From: Certhia americana
Lineage: Eukaryota > Chordata > Aves > Passeriformes > Certhiidae
DNA length: 64,000 nucleotides
Direction: 5' to 3'
NCBI GenBank assembly: GCA_018697195.1
Contig: CM031864.1
Location: 27,438,944-27,502,943, forward strand
Within the stretch, counting starts at the first letter, position 1. Each line of letters opens with the position of its first letter. The position numbers and the translations under genes were made by a program. The notes under the pieces were generated by a model. The model had not been told where the DNA came from. It saw only the letters and a program-made list of their open reading frames with translations, and did not search any database. Below, piece by piece: positions 12,699 through 25,499 of this stretch.

Positions 12699-13334
12699 TC
12701 CATATTAAGATAAAATTAAATCTTTTATTCTTTATGGCATACAAATTATAAAAAGTTTCTTACTCAGCCATAGGCTAGATGTATTTTGACCCAGTCTTGA
12801 GTCAAGTTTATAGACTCTTTTCCTTTCCTTTATTCTCTGGATTTTGGTACCAAACTCTAATTGAGCTGATCCAGTTAAATGATAATATTGTTAACATAGT
12901 CCCCCTTTCTTTTACCTTAAATAACACAAATATATGACATGAGGGACCATGTTCCTGTATTTGAGTATATCCTTCATTCTTCAAACAAGATGAAGAAATG
13001 TGTTTGGGACCAAACACTGGAGTATCTTTGAGCAAAGGTTACAAGGGAGCTGTCTGTTGTGAAATGCTGATCTTTTTTTCTGCTTGTCTGTTTTTACCAC
13101 AAAGTCTTTCACTGAGTGAATTATTCAATTCCAGATGATGTCTTGTAGTGGACAATTATAAACTTTTATTAGGTTCTCCTGAAGTAAAGCCAAAGAAGTG
13201 GGAAAAATTTTCTTAATAACATTTTCAATTTGCTGCTCCTTTGCTTTAATGTTAGCTACATACTTACAAAATTTCCTGAACTCATGTAAAATTATGTATT
13301 TGATCTCATCTTTTATTGACTGGGAGGGAAGTTC

Positions 13335-13432
13335 ATCTTGTTCCAATCCTCTGCCATGGGCAGGGTCACCTTCCACCAGACCAGGTTGCTCCAAGCTCTG
13401 TCCAATCTGGCCTTAGACACTTCCAGGAATGC
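13335..13432 (-). mobile_element. CR1 LINE fragment
   Basis: The antisense CR1 block has CTGCCATGGGCAGGGTCACC, CCAGACCAGGTTGCTCCAAG, then TGGCCTTAGACACTTCCAGG. It is short and internal to the 3' region of CR1. Confidence 0.75.
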
Positions 13433-14079
13433 TGATTGCATATGGTTTTCTAGGGAACTTCCAGATGTTTCTAAGCAATGGAGAGCACTCAAGGATTAAG
13501 AAACCTAGTTTAATGAGATACCTAACCAATTTTTTTCCTTCCAGCATCTTATCTTAAACAGGTAGGCATGCCTATGAATGAAAGCAGTTAAATTACACAC
13601 TTGTTTAAGTAGCTCACTGAACCAATTTGTAATGAATAAGCATAGTGACGTTGTGCTGCTTTTGTTTCACAGAGCAGACTGCTGTTGTCAGTCTTATCTC
13701 CATTTTTATGCCCATTTTTATGACCTGAATTTGTGAATGCATCTCCTGCTCTTAAATCTTCATCAGTAATTCTTGAAATAAACAATTCTGGGCAGACAAT
13801 GATCATTTTGTCACACTTGTTGAAGTCTTTACATATCACTTTTCTTTTTTGAAATACACATTTTAATCCATTTGCTTGTTATTTTGTGAACAGTCCAAAA
13901 ATAAAGCATAGAATTTATAAACACATTTCTTGTGGCATAATTCATGTAGCAATAATTTTAACAGAAGAATGCCTTCCTACAGACCACAAAAAATTTTTAA
14001 ATGATTCATAAAAAATGTCAGGATATAATTTAGCCCCTCTGCATGTGTTCACAAATGTGAGGTAGAGAGGGAGAAATAG

Positions 14080-15200
14080 AAACTACTAGAAAAAGGGAGA
14101 GTCAGGGGAGAGAGACAGTGGGGCAGAGAGATAGATTAAGTAGAAAATATCCCCACTCCGTGGATTATGACAGCATCCCATTGGTCCTCTTCCTCCGGTC
14201 TTCGCAGTGGTGAGGGTACCAGTCTTGTCAAAGTGATGGTTGCAGTCTGGATCTGGTGGCAGAAGCCCAGGAAACAGAGTCAAAGTTCAGGTGGGAAGGT
14301 TCAGGCACCTCCCCTGGCGGAGGGTTTTACACTGGATAATGTAATCATGGGACACTGATGACACCTTCTAAAACCTTACAGCTGCCTCTGCACCAGTGGA
14401 GTTAATTACAGCCCATGAGTAGGGATGAATCCTTCATGCTGTGTGTGAATATCCTGGTACTTCTCCAGAGGGGAGTTTTCACAGCTGAGCCACTTGTGTA
14501 AGGATGCTGGCATGAGAAGAAGCACTATCCCAGCTTGCAGGATTTTCCCTTATCCTGTCCAACACCCATCTGCAGCCCTCAGGGATGGGTATGCAGGCCT
14601 TTATGCCTGGGCGACCAAATGGTCAATTATTTGAGTCATTAACCATCCAGTCCCTCATGTATCCTGACATGATTCTCCACACTCATAATCTGCAACCATA
14701 GCACCTGCTCAGGGGGATGGAACAGAGGGAGGAGCAGAGTGGAGACACTGTGGCCAGGTCCTGTTAGAATTGTCACAGGAACTCAGTGGCACTTTCCAGC
14801 TGAGAGAGAAGATGTCTTGCTGATGACTGGGGCAAAATCACTCTCCTCGGACAACTTGGCTTCTTATAACCTAACTGCTATATTAATACACACCTCCACC
14901 ACAATGTATACCTGCCTCCAATGTCCAACCACTCCTCACTGGGCATATGCTCTGGATTTTTTTTACTATATCTATAAAAGCAAAGTGAGCAAATTTTACA
15001 CCAATGAGTAACAAAGGTATGTATGACTAGGGTCACTCAAGCTCCATCTGAACACAGAGAAACCAAATAAAAACAAGGAGAAAATGGGGACATTTTAAGG
15101 AGGACTCCCTTGTAACTGCTGGGATCAGGTGACAGGCTGAACGTGTCACTTCTCCCCTATTGAGTGATAATCACACTGTCTGCACTGAATACTTTTACTG
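14080..15200. mobile_element. LTR-like sequence related to 46.5-47.2 kb
   Basis: Within 14220-14360 the blocks GATGGTTGCAGTCTGGA, GGTTCAGGCACCTCCCCTGG and ATAATGTAATCATGGGACAC appear in the same order as related blocks at about 46710-46890, so both stretches derive from one repeat family. Its length and lack of coding capacity fit an ERVL-type LTR. Exact ends and orientation are unresolved. Confidence 0.42.
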
Positions 15201-15599
15201 GGGATTAGAACTTGTCTGTGTATTGCTTTGAATAGATTTTTGCAGTCAGACACTTTCACTGACAATCCTCGAACCTTAACCTGTCACAATTTGATATTAA
15301 TAAGGAGTGCTACTCTGTAAACTCTCAGCATGAATTCTTCCTGGGCACTGGCAGCCACTGACAACAGGGAACACACTCAAATAACGGGGGAGAGCTGCTG
15401 AGGGCTATCCCTTGTGCTGATGGCAGAATTGAGGAAATCTCCCCCTTTCACGTGACAGCACATATATGGTGTGACATGGAATAAATTAAATATATTTTTG
15501 ACCACATAAGTATTTAACATTGATTAGTCTATTAGACTGATGACACGCAGAAATTGATTGGCACTGCCAGGGCCCCTCATTAAACTGGTATACAGTTAA

Positions 15600-15645
15600 T
15601 GATATATATGAGATATATATAGATATATATAATGATAATAAAACA
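15600..15645. repeat. AT microsatellite
   Basis: This is a GATATATAT-type alternating purine-pyrimidine tract with no further content. Confidence 0.75.
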
Positions 15646-16389
15646 GTCTTTCTAAAGTACATTCAGAAAAAATTTCTAAGTAAAAATACATTTTGATATT
15701 ACTGTTAATTAAATATTGGCAATGCTTTAGCATTCTATGTACTGGTTTAAATATGCACATTCAATTCTATTTTTACCAGTTCTGAAAAATGTTGCAGTTG
15801 CTTTTATTTTCCATGATTGTGGAAAATAAAATCTGTGTTCTCTCTCAATTTTTTTATGGCATAGGGCCATCTTGTGGATGCTGTGAACCTCTGAAAGGAC
15901 ATGAAACAGACTGGAAAAAAATCAAAATATTTTTGCTGCACTATGTTGTTGTTGGATGCTAGGACATGAAACCTAAATGGGACTGAAATCTAGAACCCTC
16001 TAAAGTACCAAGAGTATCACAGCTAATGCCATATCTATATAAATCACCACAAATTCTTGAATGCAGCATGTTACCTGGTAATTTAAACTTGTGAATTCTA
16101 GTGTATATGACGACAGAGAATCTCAGCTCTTCCTTTAAAAGTATATTTCTCCTCTAATTAAAAATAAATACTGATGTAATCTTAAAATATTTGGAAGCTG
16201 GAAGAGAAACTGTACTCTGCTAAGGACAATGAAACAATTTTGTGGCATCTTTGTCCTGATTTCCAGTAATTGATAGATTTATAAAGAGATAATTTTTTCC
16301 TAGTGTGTAAAGGAGGAGGAAAAATACTACAACATTATTTTATCCACATTCTTATAATTTTTTGCTTGCCCTTTTGTTTTGGTTCAGTT

Positions 16390-17900
16390 TGATTGGACAA
16401 TTTTGTGATATTGACACATGATTAAACCGATGAAAAGAGTGGATACGCCTTTTGTGAGCACACATTTTAGGATGAGAACGCCCGAAGCGGATCATTCTGG
16501 TTTCCGGCAAGGAGGGAAAGGTAAAACTTAGCTTGGTCCCTTCATGTGGCTTGGCCAAACTGAGTTCCCTTTTCCCCATCCCAACTCCTCCTCCCAGCCG
16601 GAGGCTGGGCAGAGGGTGCAGGAGAGAGAGCCAATTCCGGCTGGTCCACAGCTGCTGACATCTAGCTGATATGAGCCCTGCCGAGCCCTGGGAGCAGCCC
16701 CGGCCCACAAAGCTCAGCTCCCACGCTGGGAGAAGGGAAGCTGATAAGATCATAGCTACTTTCTTCAGCCATGCTCAGAGTGGGCCACAGCTGGAATTGA
16801 ATACAGCAGGCCAGGCCTCTTGGGATCCTGGCACAGCTGCAGCACAGCTGCAATTCACCACTTCACTGCTTTGGCCCTGCTGCCGCCTTCTGTTAACTCC
16901 TCCTGCTCAGTGAGAGGAAGAAGAGACCAAATGAGATATGAAAAGACACAGCATGAGACCTAATGTCGGGAGAGACACAGAAGAATCCTAAATTGAAAAG
17001 AAGATTTATGGAGTGTGACCTAGTTAGGTTGGACTGATCTTGTAAAGCCATAGAGCATGGACTAAAACCCTGTAACATATAAAATGCTTTTTTGGGGGGA
17101 GGCAAAGTTCTAGTCATAGCTGTGAATTGATGTAATTGTGATTTATTGGAGAAATTTGAACAGAGGAGGACCAAGAGAGAGATGACACCCTCTGCCCATT
17201 GAGAGAAGATGACCTCAGTTTCTTAAGATGAAGATGAGATAAATGAAGAGAACTCTTGTTTTATACTAGAAGAAGCATCCTTAAACTGTACCCTAGTAAG
17301 CTGATACAGCCTATGAGTGGCTATAGAAGGTTGTCTCATGGGAAGGCCTTCACAATGGCAAGTTTATTTCCCCCAGGTGGGCCATTCATGAAATGTGACA
17401 GCAAGTCACAGTGTGGAAAATCTCTATGGTATTCAAGAGAGACTCCTTTCTCCTTGATGAATTGAGAAATTATTATTTTAAGGGTGGTAACTGACTGAAA
17501 ATCTCAGGTATTGTCTTTTATATTGGAGTGAGAAGGTGGGTGGTTGGTGGGGAGGGAGAAGTGTTTGGAAGTTTCATGTCGGAGTCTGGAAATAAGATAA
17601 ATTTCTCTTTGCATGTTTGAGAGATTTTAGAATCTCTGAAACAGTGTTTTTAACCTTTGTTCATGGAAAAAGGGCTTTTAAGCTCTCAAATGAAGCAGAG
17701 TTTTCAAGAGTGTGTATTAGACAGTAGAATAGTGCATGGTTTTATCACAGGGTGAGAATTTTAGATATATGGGGTTTTTAGGATGGTAGACAGGTGATGA
17801 CAAGATAGAGGAAGTTAATAAAGTTTTATAACTTACAAGTTAAGCCTACTTTGCTCTTGATTGAGAAATTTCCAATTGGTAAACTAAAACCTCTATATGA
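16390..17900 (+). mobile_element. Repeated element, copy 2, with TIR-like ends
   Basis: It starts GATTGGACAATTTTGTGAT and continues with GAAAAGAGTGGATACGCCTT as in copy 1 (1.86-3.56 kb). It ends TTAATAAAGTTTTATAAC, then TTTGCTCTTGATTGAG and TTTCCAATTGGTAAACTAAA. The flanking ends read as imperfect inverted repeats (left GTTTTGGTTCAGTTTGATTG, right complement GTTTTAGTTTACCAATTG). The core is GC-rich at its 5' part and unrelated at sight to copy 1. No intact open frame was found; the family is not recognised. Confidence 0.6.
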
Positions 17901-18454
17901 GTTGGTGTGTTGGCCAGGAAAAGTCAGACTGAACCCGTGACATCATTATTAGTAGCTGGCAGAAGTTCAGAGCATAATTTCAGCTTTCAGGACTGCCTCT
18001 GCTTCCTTGATTCCCCAAAGCAAAACCAGACTGATCTGCTGACAGTGTGCAGTATATGCATGGGCTGCTGTTGTCCTCAAAATATTTCAGGGTTTTATGT
18101 CCTGTGCTGCACCCATACCAAGGGACCACTGCTCCATCATCCAAAGCAAACACCAGATTTTCCTGTACATTTTTTTGCATAACATTAAGAAATGTTGCAG
18201 TTAATGGAGACTGCTTTTAAGTTCTCTGGAGAGAGATTTCCCAACACAGCTACCTGCAGCCTAACACAGAGCCATATCCTGCAACTTGACCGGTGGTTGA
18301 GAAATTCCAGCCTGAAATAGTGCAGCTGGAGCTGCTGCTGGTGCTGCTGCTGGTGAGTTTCCTGTTGAGTGAAAGGCTGGGATATGTACAGGAGATGATT
18401 CTCACTTCAGGAAATAGCCCTTTACTCAGTAACTTTGGAGAATATTCTCATGCC

Positions 18455-19050
18455 CTCCCCAGGTGCAGCTGCTGCTTTTTTATTTAGCAGCTCAGCAATG
18501 TGGACTTGTGCCAGAAGGTGCTACTGTGGGTCCAAGTTCACCACCTCATGCACAAATCCTTCACTGCAAAGAAGGGTCCAGCAAGGCACCTTCCCTCACC
18601 AACTGTGTCAGGAAGTTCTCTTTCACACACTCCAGGAATTTCATGTATTGTTTCCTCTGCACTGTGTTGTTTTCAGCAGACACCTGGTAAGTTGAAGCCA
18701 CCCACAGGAACAAGGGCCAGTGATAGCGAGACTTCTTACAGCAACCTTATGAAGTGTTTTGCCTGTCTCTTCATCCTGGTTTGGTGGTCTTTTACAAAAT
18801 TCCACTAGGATCTCTGCCTTGCTGGTCTTCTCCCTCATTCTCACCCATAAACACAACCCTCTCCTCACTATCATCAAGCTCCAGACCATCAAAACCCTCC
18901 CTCTCACAGAGGGGTGCCCAACCATGTCTCCTTCCTCACATGTATCTTATGGAGAGTTTGCAGCCATCCAGTACCACTCCAGTTGTGCCAATCATCCCAT
19001 TGTGTCTTGGTGACAAGAACTGCACCACAGCTTTCCTGCTGAAGGATAGT
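18455..19050 (-). mobile_element. CR1 LINE, ORF2 endonuclease-region fragment
   Basis: The antisense strand shows CR1 landmarks such as CACCTGGTAAGTTGAAGCCA, GGTTTGGTGGTCTTTTACAA, and the tract around CCAGTACCACTCCAGTTGTG. These correspond to the coding part of CR1 rather than its usual 3' end. Frames are broken, so it is a dead copy. Confidence 0.6.
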
Positions 19051-19390
19051 ATTGGTTAGAAATACTCATGATCCAGGGAAAATGTATGAGAAAACTGACT
19101 GTGCTTTAACTGTTGATTTATTCTGTATGACTTGGGGAATAGTTGCAACAAAACCTATGTGCTAAAATGGCAAAGGTAGTGAGCAGCAGCTGTATGTTTA
19201 GAAAGAGGAGAGAACATACCTCACTGCATGACCTGTCACATGTGAACAAAAAGAGGCTCAATCTGTTAAAAAGTTTGTGTTGGTTCATTAGCCACGTAAG
19301 GTTAATGGTGAGGATGCACAGACATTTTTTGTTCCGTAGAAATGGAACAATGAGAGTTAATAATTTAGCTTATATAGAAATTAAAACTAA

Positions 19391-19594
19391 CATATATACA
19401 TATATACATATATACATATATATATGTATATATATGTGTATATATATGTAAATATGTATATATGTTAGTATCTATATAATATATATATTATATGTATATA
19501 TAATATGTATATTATTATATATATTATATATAATTATAAATATATAATTATATATATACATATATATATGTATATATAAAATTATATGTATATG
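19391..19594. repeat. Long AT/TATACA microsatellite
   Basis: About 200 bp of ATATATACATAT-type repeats with several self-complementary stretches. It generates spurious frames rich in Ile and Tyr on both strands. Confidence 0.9.
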
Positions 19595-19599
19595 ATGTC

Positions 19600-21147
19600 T
19601 GGAGGAGATGCAAAAGATGGATGCAAAAGAGAAAACAGAGCAACACTCAGGGGTTGGAACAAGAAGAAAGGAACCCGTCAAAAAGCTACTCCTGAATCCT
19701 GTTGTAGCTATCTAACTATATAGTAGTCATCTGCCTAATTTAAAACCATGACAGACAATTTTCTTCTTAAAATTATGAAAGCTGTCGTATTTATAGATGA
19801 GGCTTTTAAACTCCTTTGGATATCAGAAAGGATGTGACTCTTAAAGGTGTCTGTGAAAACCCATTGAAACTTTGAAACCCATTGTCACATCAGTATCCAA
19901 AATGCAATGATAACTTAGGAAATTCCACAAGATAAGTATCCAAACAAGATAGGGATCTGAACAACTTGCTTTTTTAAAGGTGCTTTAGAATTATATTGTC
20001 TTACAAAACAACATAAATTAAACTCTCTAATTATATGGAAGCAAATCTTTTTTTTCTTTCTAATTTATAGCACTGTTTCAAGCATGATGTCTCTTTTCAC
20101 AGTTCAGGAGATTATTCTTCCATACTAACAAATGTTTAATCATATTAAGATGGAGTTTGTTCTCCAAAACAAATGAAAAACTGTTAAAATTAAACAAGGC
20201 TTTTGCAACTGCCATTATTTAAGAATGCTTGGAGCATCTCACCAGAATTTGTGCATGGTATTTCCCACATGACAGTGGTGGTGACAGTGGTACACACTAC
20301 CCAGCTCAAGTGCTCTGCTTGGGACACCAAGCAACTGTAGTAAAGTTTCAGTGCATGTCAAACTGTGATTAATGGCATAAACTAGTTTCATGAAGAGTGC
20401 TGAAGTCATAAGGTGGAAAATGGGAAACTGCCAGAGCAATTTCATAACTTACATTCTGAGCAGCATACATGCATATATATATTCCCACTGTCTTTTGTTA
20501 CACTACTTTCCAAACTGATATAATCAACAGGTCAAGGAACCCATATTGAGCCCTGTGAACACTGATGCAATATAGAGTGAATTTCTTAATAAAACAATTT
20601 TCTTAATTGCTACAGAGAAAGTAGGACACTTGCAAGGTATAACATGGCAATGTTAATTTGGGTGATTTCCCCTTCTTTGTCATTACTAGTGGTAATCCCT
20701 GAAGTCAAATGATTTTATGATGTAATGGTATTTAAAAGACCTCACAGTTGCCTCACAGTTACAGGGCTCTCCATTTTCTCCTCTTATTCTTCTGCAGCAA
20801 TGACAATGGGAACAATGGCACATATATCTGAATGTTATTTATTTACAGGGGCCAATACTATATTCTGTACAGCATTGTGACTAAAATCCCAGTTTCAAAC
20901 TTCAAAAGAACACTTTACTAAATTTATATTAAGTATATGTATCATAAACTGTGAGTTCTTACCCTTTATTAGTCATCACATCATAATTTTCAAGCTTATC
21001 CAAAGTCACCTTTAAGTGCAAGGAAGTTGGTGCTGCAAACCCTTACTGCTGGGGTCCTCGATGGTCCTAATCACCAAGATCAAAGAGATTGGGAGAGATT
21101 TCTTGGTCAAGGAGAGTTGGAGTCCATGCAGACACCGTCTTTCTTCC
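19600..21147. other. Non-coding spacer
   Basis: AT-rich sequence with no recognisable exon, LTR or CR1 block. Only short, codon-poor open frames occur. Confidence 0.5.
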
Positions 21148-22157
21148 TGTCATGGTTTGACACTGGCCAAATGCCAGACACTCATGAAAGTCGCTCACTC
21201 AACCTTCCCTGCCACATCTGGGCAGAGGAGAGGAAAAGATTTAAGGAAGGCTTCATTAGTTAAGCACTGGGAGAAAACACTCCAAGGGCTAAACAGGCTC
21301 AACTTAAAGAAACAAAATAAATTTATTACTAACAAAATCAGAGGAGGATAATGAGAAGTAAAATAAGACCTTAAAAACACCTTTTCTTCCCCCAACCCCT
21401 CCCCCCTTCCCACCAATAGCACAGGGGCATGGGGATATGGTCAGTTCATCACCAAAGGTTTTCTTCAGAGAGAGTCCTTCCCCTGCAGCACTGTGGGGTC
21501 CCTCCCACATGAGAGAGTTCTCAGTGAACTTTTCCAGTGTGTTTTCAATCTCACAAGCAGCAGTCCTGCTAAAATTGCTGCAGCATGGGTCACTCTTCCA
21601 CAGGGTGCAGTCCTCCAAGGACAGGCTGCTCCAGCACGGAAGCAAGGCCTCCTCTTTCCACTGGATCTCCCACTGGATCACAGCCTCCTCCAGGCATCCA
21701 CCTGCTCTGGTATGGACACCTCCCCCTTGGGCTGTGGTTGGATCTCTGCATCCCCTGTGGATTCCCATGGGCTGCAGGGGCATAGCTTGTTCACTGTGGT
21801 CCTCACCATGGCCTGCAGAGGAATCTGCTCCAGCACCTGGAGCACCTCCTCCCCCTCCTTCTCCGCTGACCTTGATGTCTCCACATATTGTTTCCCTCAC
21901 ATGTTCTCACCTACTCATCTTCTCTGGCTAGAAGAAAAATTGAGTCCACTTTCATTTTGATTTTCTTCTTAAATTTGTTATCACAGAGGTGTTACCATCA
22001 TCTCTAACTAGTCTGGTCTTGGCCAGCAGCATGTCCATTTTCAGAGTCATTGGGGATTGGCTCTGTCAGACATGGTGGAAGCTTCCAGCAGCTTTTCACA
22101 GAAGCCACATCTGTGGGCCCCCTGCTATCAAAGACCAGGCCGTGCAAAACCAACACA
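21148..22157 (-). mobile_element. Avian ERV solo LTR
   Basis: The sequence begins TGTCATGGTTTGACACTGGC and ends GCAAAACCAACACA, so it has TG...CA termini and about 1.0 kb length. The interior shows the repeated CTCCAGCACGG-type and CTGCAGGGGCATAGC-type blocks of a common avian LTR. Orientation is taken as minus because TTTATT on + near 21320 would be the poly(A) signal on -. The 5-bp flanks are CTTCC and CTTAC, a likely target duplication with one change. The several open frames of 65-198 codons across it are incidental. No internal proviral part is present. Confidence 0.85.
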
Positions 22158-22629
22158 CTTACCTATCTTTCTTTCTCATCACTTAAGAAGTGATTTTTCC
22201 TTATATTTACAAGGATATAAGCTCTTTAGCAACCTTCTAAATAGAAAAAAAATGGTTTCATCTGGTCCCAGCATTGTTTCTTGTACTCTGATGATCACAA
22301 ACAATACTGATCTGGTTTTGCTAAGTTTCTTTCTTACTAATTCTGGTTTCATCAGCTGCCTTGCTTGATTGTATGTCACCCCTATGCTTGCCTTGGAGAT
22401 TTTACCACTTGAATGTGTCTTTTACATTCCTCGTTTGGCTGACTCTGGCATTAAAATCTGCCTCTTAGACATTGTATGTTCTTCCTATGTTTATGCTTAT
22501 TGTGTAATAAAATTATTACATAGGACTCTAATCTGCTATAGGGTGACAAAATACATACTGTCACTATTTATGCTATTTTTGTGTGCTCATATCTGTTTTC
22601 TAGGCAAGGAAATATGAGATGAGCTTTAT

Positions 22630-22680
22630 AGACCCTTCCAAAGCAAGCAATTTTATGATTCTATGATTCTGTGATTCAGT
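22630..22680 (+). mobile_element. CR1 3'-tail remnant
   Basis: GACCCTTCCAAAGCAAGC followed by TTATGATTCTATGATTCTGT is the terminal CR1 octamer repeat. Little else of the element remains. Confidence 0.6.
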
Positions 22681-22689
22681 AAGGTTTTG

Positions 22690-25310
22690 GAGTACTGAAA
22701 ATGTGAGGTATTTGCAAACTATATGCAATAAATATATGAAGGTTTCTTGCAAGCAAACACTGGATGTGGATCAGAAATTTGTGTTTCATTACTAATTTGT
22801 AGTGCTCAGCAAAGGAATGTCTAATCTTCCTACCTGAAGTGGTGTATTTTAGAAATACTCATATTGGTGACAAATTAAATCATATCTTGTAATAAAGAGG
22901 AGAAAATGAACTTTGAGAATGGATGAAGGACAAAAACAAAATCTACGCATCCTCTCTACTTACTTTGCTGGCTGTTATCTGGGGCACTCCCTGCTGACTG
23001 ACTTCTTCCCTGCCATGTATTTTTAATTATCCAGCAGTTCCTGAGCTAGCACAGCCATGCTGCTGATTAACGTGACTATAGACAGGGCAAGGGGACCTCA
23101 GCTTTCCATGTAGTCTAGAGAGGTTTGTAATCCTTGAATTAACTTTTAGGAAAATTCAATGTCCAATGACATGAACACATCAGATTGTATGTGACCTTTA
23201 GTGCTAATCAGGGAGTTGTATACTAATGAGAGGTGCTTATGTTTGCTTTTTTCAAAAAACAAATAACAGCTTGTTATGCTTAAAGTGCTGCTTTATATGA
23301 GGCTTTGAACAGCTGAGAAACACTGTGAATCAGTTCCTGTTCATAAATTTGCCAGATATATTATATAATTGTAGAATTCCTTCATAATTGTAGAGCTGGG
23401 TCCACCAGAGCAGTAATAAACCTTACTGAAATTTGTAAATTTAAGTAAAGGTACAGCAAACAAAAGCCCAAAATACTAGGAGCACTATTTATTTTCCAGT
23501 TTTCCTTTAATTCATGCATGTCAGCGGAAAATATCTTTTCTTCAGGTCTTCAAATCTTTAACTTTCTCTCTTTGTTTTACCTTATTTTGAAATAAGCATA
23601 CAGGAACACAGAAAACTTTTCCGTTTTTTTCCTAAAGGCAGGTTTGAGTTCTCACAGGAGCAGTCTCAGCTGCTTTTGCTTTCCCCTAGGTTGTCACAGC
23701 AGAGACATGGATCTAGAACACGAGGATGGAGTCAAGTAAAGCCTTTAACACGCTCACTTATCATCACAGTTGTCTGACTGATTTCTGGGGATCTGGAGTT
23801 ATGACACACAAACAGGGGAGACTGTGCTTAATTTAAATACTATATTGACTAAAATTAAGAACACAATAGCAAAAAACAATAAAACAACAATACTAAATAC
23901 TCAACAAAGACAAATTATAATACAGCACACACACACCAGACTCAAACCTGATTCATCACTATTAGGTACTATTTCCAGCCCACACAAGGGATGGAACCCC
24001 AGAAGGCATGGCCCCACTCAGACAATACCACCTGGAGGACACCTGGACACCTGGAGAGGGATCTGCCTGACACAAGCCACTGATAAGAAGGGTTGTTCTG
24101 ACTACTGCCCAAACTAGGTGCAGCACTTGATTATTACATGGCTTCACTTATTCCCCTCTGTGTGCAATGAAGACAAGGCTCTAGTGCTTTCATGTAGCTG
24201 TCAGGTCTATGGAAGCTCTTTCTGAGTTTTCAGAATGTTTTCCCCAAATTTGTTTTACCATACCACATTTATACCATTAAGTCTCCTGATCTGACTGTTA
24301 CATGGATCGCCCTGTAAAATACTACTTTTGACTGTTTCATTCAACCATTATTTTTTTATAACTATTATATTTTCTGTTGTTAATTGCTTTCTAAAATTAT
24401 TTAGGGGGCTAATAAATTTCTTTATTTTCATCTGGCTTTTGCACCACTGATCTCCAAGCAACGCATTGTATGTATCCTGCCATCTATATTTTTTTATTCT
24501 CTTTTCTTGTAGCTCTGAGGATTACAGCTGTAAAGATTGTTATGTGCATATTTGTCTCCTGCAAGGTCATAGCATCAAGAGAAGGCCACTCAGACTCATC
24601 CACAACTGTTTAAAAGACTAATGTCAGAAAGAGCAATACTAGTTAACTTTCTTTTATTTTTAAAATAGTTGAGATAACTCTCTATGTGGTGCATTTGTGC
24701 AAGTTAGTGTGGTATTTGCTTTTATAATTAAAAAAAAAAAGGACACAGAAGATGCTGTAGCCTGGAAACAGCTAAAAAATTGTCATCATGCTAATGCATG
24801 ACTGGGAGGGTGTAGGTAAAAGAACCAAAGCAATAAATAGAGTATATTGGTACTGAAAATAACTCATTCAGTTGCTACTTAAGGCAAATTGCATAACAAA
24901 CCCAGAGCCTGGAGTACTGTGAACAGTTTGAAACTTGCTCTTACTGGTCACTGCAGCTTTTCAAGCTAAAGTTTTCTTTTCTAAATATGTCTGTTACTAA
25001 TTATGCTTCTAGAAATTCATATATAGCAAAACTTAAGCAGCTGCAAGGACAGTCAAAGAGCACAGTTGCTGTAATCCTGTCCATAGTGATCTGTGTAGCA
25101 TTTCGGTGTCCAATAGAGGCATTTAGGCTAGATTCATTCTACTATTTTTGCCTTTCACAATGAAGGTTTGTAGGTTCTTCAAGAGCAGTTTTTTTAGTGA
25201 CAGAAAACCATTCTGTTCCCCTATTAGATAGATGTTTTAAAACATGGTATCTTTTGCCCTGACAGAGTTTGAGAAAAAGACATTCTGAAAACTTCTATCA
25301 TGCCCCTGAC
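22690..25310. other. Non-coding spacer with a possible LTR at 23.69-24.15 kb
   Basis: Mostly AT-rich unique-looking DNA. The segment 23690-24150 has an LTR-like composition, with an A-rich tract of AACAATAAAACAAC type followed by a GC-rich block. I could not define ends or a family. No exons were recognised. Confidence 0.3.
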
Positions 25311-25311
25311 A

Positions 25312-25482
25312 AGCAGAATCACAGAATGGTTAAGGCCTTAAATGACCTCTGGAGAGCCTCAATCAGTTTCAGCTGGAGCAGATCACACAGCACCATGAGC
25401 AACTGGGTTCCCATCTCCAAGGATGGAGATTCCACAGCCTTTCTGGCAAAATGGATCCTGTGCTTCCTCACAGAACAAAAAA
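25312..25482 (-). mobile_element. CR1 LINE 3'-end fragment
   Basis: AGAATCACAGAATGGTTAAG, then GCCTCAATCAGTTTC and CCAAGGATGGAGATTCCAC, reads as the reverse complement of a CR1 3' end with the tail at 25314. Confidence 0.72.
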
Positions 25483-25499
25483 TACCTCTGCTTTATCTC

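Noticed and set aside
21304..21960. Frames of 198 (-), 164 and 155 (+) codons
   Set aside because: They lie wholly inside a solo LTR and arise from its internal GC-rich repeats.
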